Shown here in pieces: positions 57,900-64,000 of a stretch of DNA of 64,000 nt. The stretch comes from Guyanagaster necrorhizus (taxonomy: Eukaryota; Basidiomycota; Agaricomycetes; Agaricales; Physalacriaceae). The stretch covers positions 1,320,332-1,384,331 of the forward strand of contig NW_025064885.1 in assembly GCF_019112545.1 (NCBI RefSeq), read 5' to 3'. A program made the position numbers and the translations under genes. Every line of letters starts with the position of its first letter. Position 1 is the first letter of the stretch. Under the pieces are notes generated by a model that made no database searches, had not been told where the DNA came from, and saw only the letters and a list, made by a program, of their open reading frames with translations.

Positions 57900-60560
57900 A
57901 ATCCATTGGTTTGATTCAGGGCCATAGCCTTTTCAGCTGACTAGATAGTTGACTGTCATTGTCATCCCACCACTACATGCTCTAACCTTTTGTAATTTGT
58001 GGTTTAGCACTTTGTTGATTTTATAATGTTTTTTATTGTTGATGAGTTCTGGTGGAGAAGGTGGTAGTTGTTCTTGGTTTGGAAAGGCTGGTGTGACATA
58101 TGGTGTTAATAATGTTTTATTGAAAACATTATAAACTTTCCAAGTTGCTAGTAATTGCAACTTGTAGGTGGAGTTGCCAATCTTGGCGATGACTTTGAAT
58201 GGTCCTGTTCACTTGTCAGCTAACTTCTGTTTTAGATGAGAGAGATGTAGGTTCATTGTATTGAGCTAAACCTTATTATTGACTGAATATTCATGGGCAG
58301 ATCATTAGTGCTTGTTGTATTGTCTTTTCATAGTTGAAGTGGCTTTTTTGAGGGTAGTCCTTGTTTCTTCATGGATTTTTGCTATCATGCTTGCAAAATC
58401 TGATGATGCTGGTGTTGTTGTATATACCTGTCTGCTTTGTGCAACTGGTGAGTTTTATCTATAGTTGATAAAAAATAGTGTCTTTCTAGTTGCTGAGTGA
58501 ATTCTATTATTGTGTTAAAAAGTGGCTAGTGAAAGCTATTCCATTCAATCATCTTGGCAATAGTTGATAAAAAGTCAGAGATACTTTTCAATTTCTTGAT
58601 TAACTTATTCTGTCTGTCTGTCTGTTTGAGGGTGATATGCTATTGAGGAGTCGATACAAATCATCTAAAAATTTAGAGACAAATTGTGGTTCTCTGTCTG
58701 AAATTACTATCTGAGGCATGCTGTACTTTGCATAAACCTCATTGCATAGGATTTTCACCTATTCTTCTGATGTTAATTCTGTCAAGCAGATAATTAGAAT
58801 GATCACCTTTGAGAAGCGATCGACTATAATGATGATTGCATCATAGCCATCACTTTCAGGAAGTCCCATTATCATATCCATGGAGATATGAGTCCATAGT
58901 GATGAAGAAACCTCATTTGGGTGGAGTGGTGCTGCTCAAAGTTGAGTTGAGGCTTTGTCTCATTGGCAAACCTCACAAGCTTTGATATATCAGGTGATAT
59001 TATGGTCTATTTTAGGCCACTAATATTCCTGTAGTACTAGCTCCTTCATTTTAGTGATATCTGGGTATCTAGCTGTCACATGATTATGATATGTGGTGAT
59101 GATATCACCACAAAGTCTCTGATCTCTTGGGATATAGATCTGTCCATCATAGTGGATTAGCCCTCCCTCTTTCTTCAGCTCTTGCTTGTGATTGAGTGAT
59201 AGGGCTATCCTTTGATCCCACTTGTGGGGGTTCTGGATAGTGCTCTTGATGTGCTCATGTACTTCCTTCTCAGTAAGCATGATCATAGCCTGAAAGTATT
59301 CTGGTCATAGTAGTATGACTCCTTCATTGTTGGTTCCCTCCTGATCATGGTTCATTCTGCAGCTGAGGAAATCAGCCTTCTTGTTTGCTACACCAGCCTT
59401 GTAGTGTAGCATATACTCATACTCAGACAGTTCCATGACCCATTAGGCTTGTCAGTGATTTAGTTTCTGTGAGAGTCAGAAATATTGGAGATTCTGGTGA
59501 TCTGGACTGCTCCAATGAGGTAATGCCACCACTCAGAGAGTGTGAGCATTATGGTGAGGAGTTCTTTATCATATATTTCATAATTGCATTCTATCACTAT
59601 AAGTGCTTTTGACATGAATGCAACAGATTGCTATTTGCTATTCTGTTCCTAAGAGAGTATCACCTTGATGGCACCTTCACTTGAGTCAGCTTCTACTTGG
59701 AACTTCTCATCTTGGCTTAGTATGGTGAGAATGATGTCTTCAGCCAATCAGTGTTTAAGATCATTAAACGCCACTTGTTGAGAAATTCTCTAAGTCCATG
59801 AGGCATTTTCAGTCAACTGCATCATGGGTTGGACTATTTTGCTGTAGTCCTGAATGAACCATCAGTAGAAGTTGGTGAATCCAAGAAATGATTATAGTTC
59901 CTTCTTCTTTATTGGCTCCAGCCACTCAGTTACTCCTGCCACCTTGACAGGGTCCATTCTGATGCTTCTTTTACTGATAATGACTTCAAGGTACTTGGTC
60001 TTGAGTATCTCAAATTCACACTTCTTGGCTTTGAGGAAAAGCTGATGTTTCCTCATCAACACTAGTATCTGTCATATCAGGCACTGATGTTCTTTCTTGG
60101 ATTTAGATATAATGAGGATGTCATCCAAGTAGATTGTGACCTTTCCAGTAGCAATGAGATCCTTAAAGATATCATTCATCATCCATTAGAACATGGTGGG
60201 CAAATTTGTGAGTCTGAAGAATATAACCATCAGTTTAAACAGACTGTGGTTTGTCTGAAAAGTGGCCTTCCATTCATCACCTTTTTTGATGCACACATTG
60301 TTATATCCCCACTGAACATCCAGTTTGGTGTAGTACTTAGTGCCTTAGAGTTTGTCCATCAACTCTGAAATTAAAGAAAGCAGATAGTGATTCTTGATTG
60401 TCATCTCATTGAGCTTCCAATAATCCTGTACTGGTTGGAGTTTGCCATCCTTCTTTTTGACAAAGAAGAAGAGAGACACCATCAGTGATTTTGATGGTTG
60501 AACCCTTCTGCTGGATAAGTTCTCTTTGAGAAACTTGTCCAATTTCTGCTATTCATTGTT
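57900..60560 (-). pseudogene. E3 pol remnant: RT to chromodomain
   Basis: RT pieces: [20 protein letters not shown] at about 60480-60420, YLDDI at about 60120, and CEFEILK at about 60010. Integrase zinc region at about 59090-58970; SD of the second acidic site at about 58690. Chromodomain end with YKINKVLNHKLQKVRA at about 58030. Each domain is broken by stops in frame. Confidence 0.75.
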
Positions 60561-61106
60561 GTCTAGCAGATATGTCTTGCAATCAAGGTTTGCATTGGTG
60601 TTGGAAATGAGTTCGATGGCATGGTCTCAAGACTTGGAGTCAGGTAGTTTGTCAAAACTTTTCTTCTCGAATAAGTCTCAAAAATCTCATGCCCACTCAG
60701 GTACCATTTCTTTGAATGTCTTTTCTTTTTTCCCTGCATTGGCTCTCACTGCCAAGTTATTGGTGTGGTGTATGGCATGAATATTGATGGCCCTTTGCAG
60801 GTTTATAGTGAGGATTGTTTCTCTGTCTTTTATTTCCTGGTCACATTGGTCTTTGGGATCTGCATCCAGTAATTTGAATGGAATTTTCCAGTATCAAGAT
60901 AATATCATCAAGCACTCTCCACCCTAAAATACCAGTGTGGAATTTGTTATCCCTCCTCTTTTGAAGCAGCTGATAATCTCTGATTGGCATTAATCAAGCA
61001 AATCAGGTTCTGTTGCTTCCTCCACACAGTAAAGGTTGGTCCTAGACACAATGAAGTATATTTTCTAAGAAAGTGACACACATTCATAGCACCTAATAGA
61101 GTACAC

Positions 61107-61703
61107 TGTTAACTATAATGTAGACTATAGGATACCAATCAGTAATATAAACAAAGTAATATAAGTAGATACTCACTCTCACATAGTGTAGCAATAAGCA
61201 GAAACACAGTGAGGGTGCTCAATAGACTGTATTCAATATATATAGTCCATTCTAACATAAAGGAGTATTGAGCTCTGCTAGCAGGATATGATGGAGCTCC
61301 TGCTTGCTAATTCAACATTCTCTCTCAAGCAGAGCAAAGTCCAAGCTTGGTAGCAAAGTGCTTCACCTTGGCTGAAGATAAAGACTTAATGAGAGCATCA
61401 GCAACCATATCCTCAGTGGGACAATAAACAAGATGAAGGGAGCCTTCACTGATGACTCAGTGAATGAAGTGAAAGTGAATATTGATGTGCTTGGTTCAGG
61501 CATGATACTGATGATCTTTTAAGAGTGCAATAGCAGACTGATTGTCTGAGAATAAAGTTGTAGCATTAGTAATCAGTGAGAAAACTTGAGAGAGCTGACT
61601 GCAAGACTAGAGCACCTCCTTTGATGCATGTGTTGCAGCCACATATTCAGACTCAGTGGTTGAAAGTGAGATGATCTCTTGCTTTTTAGTATACAAATGT
61701 AAT
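61107..61703 (-). mobile_element. Ty1/copia 3' fragment inside E3
   Basis: Minus-strand RNase H end of a copia polyprotein: KKQEIISLSTTESEYVAATH, then LFSDNQSAIALLKDHQYHA and LVYCPTEDMVADALIKSL (about 61700-61350). It is followed by a purine tract and a 211-bp LTR (61317-61107, TGTTGAA...GTTAACA). On the right it joins E3 protease sequence (WKTRHITFV) directly. The copia 5' part is missing. One stop interrupts the YHA-TKHI region. Confidence 0.8.
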
Positions 61704-61802
61704 ATGTCTAGTTTTCCAGTTGATTAGCAGATTATGTTGAATCAGCCAATTATGACCAAGGAAGATTTCCTTGGTTCCTAGATCTATTATCACCAAATCA
61801 AT

Positions 61803-61991
61803 TCATTCAGAATGATCTCTGATAGTGAGTCTAAGTTTGATGTATTTGGTGATTGAACTAGCTTGATTCTTTGTTCTATCTGCATTATAGATGGGGATCA
61901 GGGCTGCAGTTATCTGAGTAGGAAGGCTGTACTTATTGATGAAAGCATGGTTAATAGAACTTTCAGTGCATCCACTGTCAATCAATGCCAT
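61803..61991 (-). pseudogene. E3 protease segment
   Basis: Retropepsin-like, ALIDSGCTESSINHAFINKY with the active-site DSG intact, while the same site in E1 reads DSR. Frame ends at a stop and the copia fragment begins about 100 bp later. Confidence 0.7.
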
Positions 61992-62249
61992 GACAGTGTG
62001 GGTGCTTCAAGATGTAAGTGTCTCAATTCGAGCCTTGGTTACTAAGTTTTGGCCTGAAGTCTTAGTCCATCAGATAAACTTTCATGGTCCATGCAGTTTA
62101 TCGAGTCATTCCAAAGCTTGGCACTATTTGGCTTTTCATATTTTGATGATCATATTGTTGATCACCTCCTCGGCTTGAGCTCTGTGTACCCAGTTCTTGA
62201 GTATGGCTTTTGCTGCTTCTTTATTCTTTGCATCTTTGATGGCCCATCA

Positions 62250-63774
62250 AGTCCATTCGGTTTCAAATGGTTTTAGCCAGCCAATGGGGTTCTCTACCCC
62301 TGTTTGGCCTGTAGGTGTTTGAGTCTGTCTTGAAGATTTAACTTGGCAAACTGATATTGATGATGCATCTTTGGGGCTCTCTGCCTCTCTTTGGCCTTTC
62401 ATCAGCACTTGAGTTGTTGAGATTGGGTTTTTTGGTGATTCTTGTTTATGAGTAATAGGGTTGGGTATATTTGAATACATGCATAATTTAAGCATAGAAG
62501 ATACTACAGAGGGATAATTGTCAGTCTGTCTAGTAGCTTGTGACCCATTACTCATGTCCTCAGCTGAGTCAGTGGAATTGCTCACTGCTTGGTCTCACCT
62601 TTTACCTCCTCAGCCTTATTATCCTGGCTGAGGTCCTGTTCTTCTTTCATCAGTTCAGCAATCTGCATCTAAATGTCTTCTCAGGTGCATTTGTTCTTCT
62701 TCTGAGGACAGTTTCATGCTATGTGGCCCTTCTGGCCACAATTAAAGCACTTTCCTCCCTTCTTGAGGCAATCCACATCTATTGGCTTACCTGTTCCAGT
62801 ATATGTCATGCCCATACTGGTTCACTTCTTGGTATATTAAGAAGTTAGGGCTGAGCCACTGGGCCTAGATGATGTGGTTGCCTGAGAGATGGAGGGCTTC
62901 CAGCCCTGTTTCTGATTCCTGTGTTCATCCCATGATAGGGTGGATGATTCCACTTTCTGCTGTTGATGTTCTCATCACATGATGACAATTCTGATCTTCC
63001 ATTCTTCATAGCCAACTGAAATGCTATGTCCAAGATCTGAGATGATCTTGAGGTTAGAGGGCAGCAGTTCCCTCTTTATGTATTCAACCATCTGTTCTGT
63101 GTCGGCTGTGTCCTCTTGTACTCTGGTGAGTTTACCAAGTTGTTCCAACTCATTGAAGTAGTCAGTGGCTGCTTTATCACCCATCTTGTAGTCCTTCATT
63201 CTTTATTTGTGGACTTCCTGGATAGCTGGGTCCATGAATTTGACACAGATCATTTGTTTGAATACCAGCCATGAGGGGTATTAGTGATGTTGTCATATAG
63301 TTGACCAGAACATGAGGGTGAGAAGGATCCACCATATTTTTGCCTTGTCTTCTAGATAAGTCAAGGCATATGTCATCTTGTACATGTTGAGTAGGAAGTA
63401 TGAGGTGAACACTTGAAAATATTGATAACAGTCCATGAGGAATCAATCAATATCATTGGATACCCCTTTGAAGGAGAGTGGATCATGTATAAGAATCAGT
63501 TTGACATTTAAAATTTACATCTTGGGGTCAAGGGAGGGCATCAGATTCAGGGGTTCCCCCTCTAGTAGGCTTGCCCACCTGGCTGGCAGACTGAGGAATG
63601 AATGAAGGGACCCATCATTGGCAACAGGACTTCCTGGTGGAGGAGGTCCCTTTTGCATGATATGTCCATCTTGAATAGTCCAACCCTGAGCTGTAGCCTT
63701 AGGGTCATCTTCTTTTGGCTCTGCTGGGATGGCTCCACTGCTTTCAGCTTCTTTGGATGGAGGTTGCCCAGCAA
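62250..63774 (-). pseudogene. E3 gag remnant
   Basis: Minus strand. The segment YKMGDKAATDYFNELEQL at about 63190-63140 matches E1 gag. A GTGKPMDVDCLKKGGKCFNC linker leads into the zinc knuckle at about 62800-62700. The N-terminal part is at about 63774-63562. Interrupted by stops and frame changes. Confidence 0.7.
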
Positions 63775-64000
63775 ACAGTTGCTATATCAGCATCCTCTAT
63801 GGATTTGGATAATGGCTACTTGGCTTTAGTCAATACTGGAATAGCTGAGATACCATGCTACATACAGTGATGTGCTTGGTAACAGCTAAGTGATTAAGAG
63901 AAGTGAATGAGGAATGAACTCTCAAACACCAACACCTAACCACTCAATACACAATCACCAAATACAGTTGAAGTCAGTTGTTCTGAGTACAATAGAAGCA

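Larger units (their letters stand above)
57581..64000 (-). mobile_element. E3: Ty3/gypsy chromovirus running off the right edge
   Basis: Minus-strand element whose 5' end lies outside the window. From right to left it has gag (about 63774-62250), protease (about 61991-61700), an inserted copia fragment, RT (about 60550-59900), RNase H (about 59800-59400), integrase (about 59286-58300) and chromodomain (about 58060-57900). The gag zinc knuckle CFNCGQKGHIA is at about 62720. Stops are frequent, but the RT keeps YLDD, so it is less damaged at that site than E1. Confidence 0.85.

Noticed and set aside
1..64000. CRISPR array, operon, tRNA or rRNA genes
   Set aside because: No regularly spaced repeats and no cloverleaf or rRNA signature was noticed; the genome is fungal. 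A tRNAscan-SE run would settle the tRNA question, which I could not exclude by eye.

Overview
The window is nuclear DNA of a mushroom-forming basidiomycete (Agaricomycetes). The evidence is intron-dense genes whose introns are almost all 41-65 nt with GT-AG ends and a CTAAC-like branch point, tightly packed genes on both strands, basidiomycete-type families (an agaricomycete BTB-like protein, an F-box-like protein with a YKIxL region, DUF302, a GST-like protein), and Ty3/gypsy chromoviruses with CpG decay. The species cannot be named from the sequence. All gene models were spliced by hand by keeping reading frame and family similarity across each intron; none is backed by transcripts.

Layout. 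0-45 kb is a gene-rich, mostly housekeeping arm. In order: 3' part of SUA5 (tRNA t6A synthesis), an HMG-box factor, a DUF302 protein, DBP8 (DEAD-box helicase), a BTB-like protein, MOB1, a DJ-1/Hsp31-type protein, a two-RRM U1A/U2B''-type snRNP protein, LAG1 (ceramide synthase), TAH18 (diflavin reductase), SNF7 (ESCRT-III), a probable small membrane protein after NEM1 (lipin phosphatase), a Dal5-type transporter, a RING protein, an AlaX/AARSD1 editing protein, a second Dal5-type transporter, a 22-exon GH2 beta-mannosidase, a Rheb GTPase, a broken F-box-like gene, a Spo12-like protein, a second RING protein, a chitin synthase, a GST-like protein, COQ10, and two tandem CCHC zinc-knuckle (GIS2/CNBP-like) genes. 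Many neighbours are divergent pairs sharing 90-330 bp of promoter (DUF302/DBP8, MOB1/DJ-1, TAH18/SNF7, AARSD1/transporter 2) or convergent pairs.

45.1-47.8 kb is a transition zone with no convincing gene but with a promoter-like block. From 47.8 kb to the end everything is nested LTR retrotransposon: a minus-strand chromovirus remnant (E0) is split by a complete plus-strand chromovirus (E1, 48513-56618) with two LTRs and a 5-bp target duplication; after E0 resumes, part of another plus LTR (E2) abuts a large minus-strand chromovirus (E3) that runs off the right edge and itself carries a Ty1/copia 3' fragment. All these elements are broken by many stop codons, and mismatches between the two E1 LTRs look like CpG deamination.

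The most informative oddities are the two inverted transporter paralogs with conserved exon sizes, the two RING and two zinc-knuckle paralogs, four apparent GC-AG introns, an F-box-like gene with an in-frame stop, and the datable nest of retroelements. I found no CRISPR array, operon, rRNA or confident tRNA, and no clearly new biological system.
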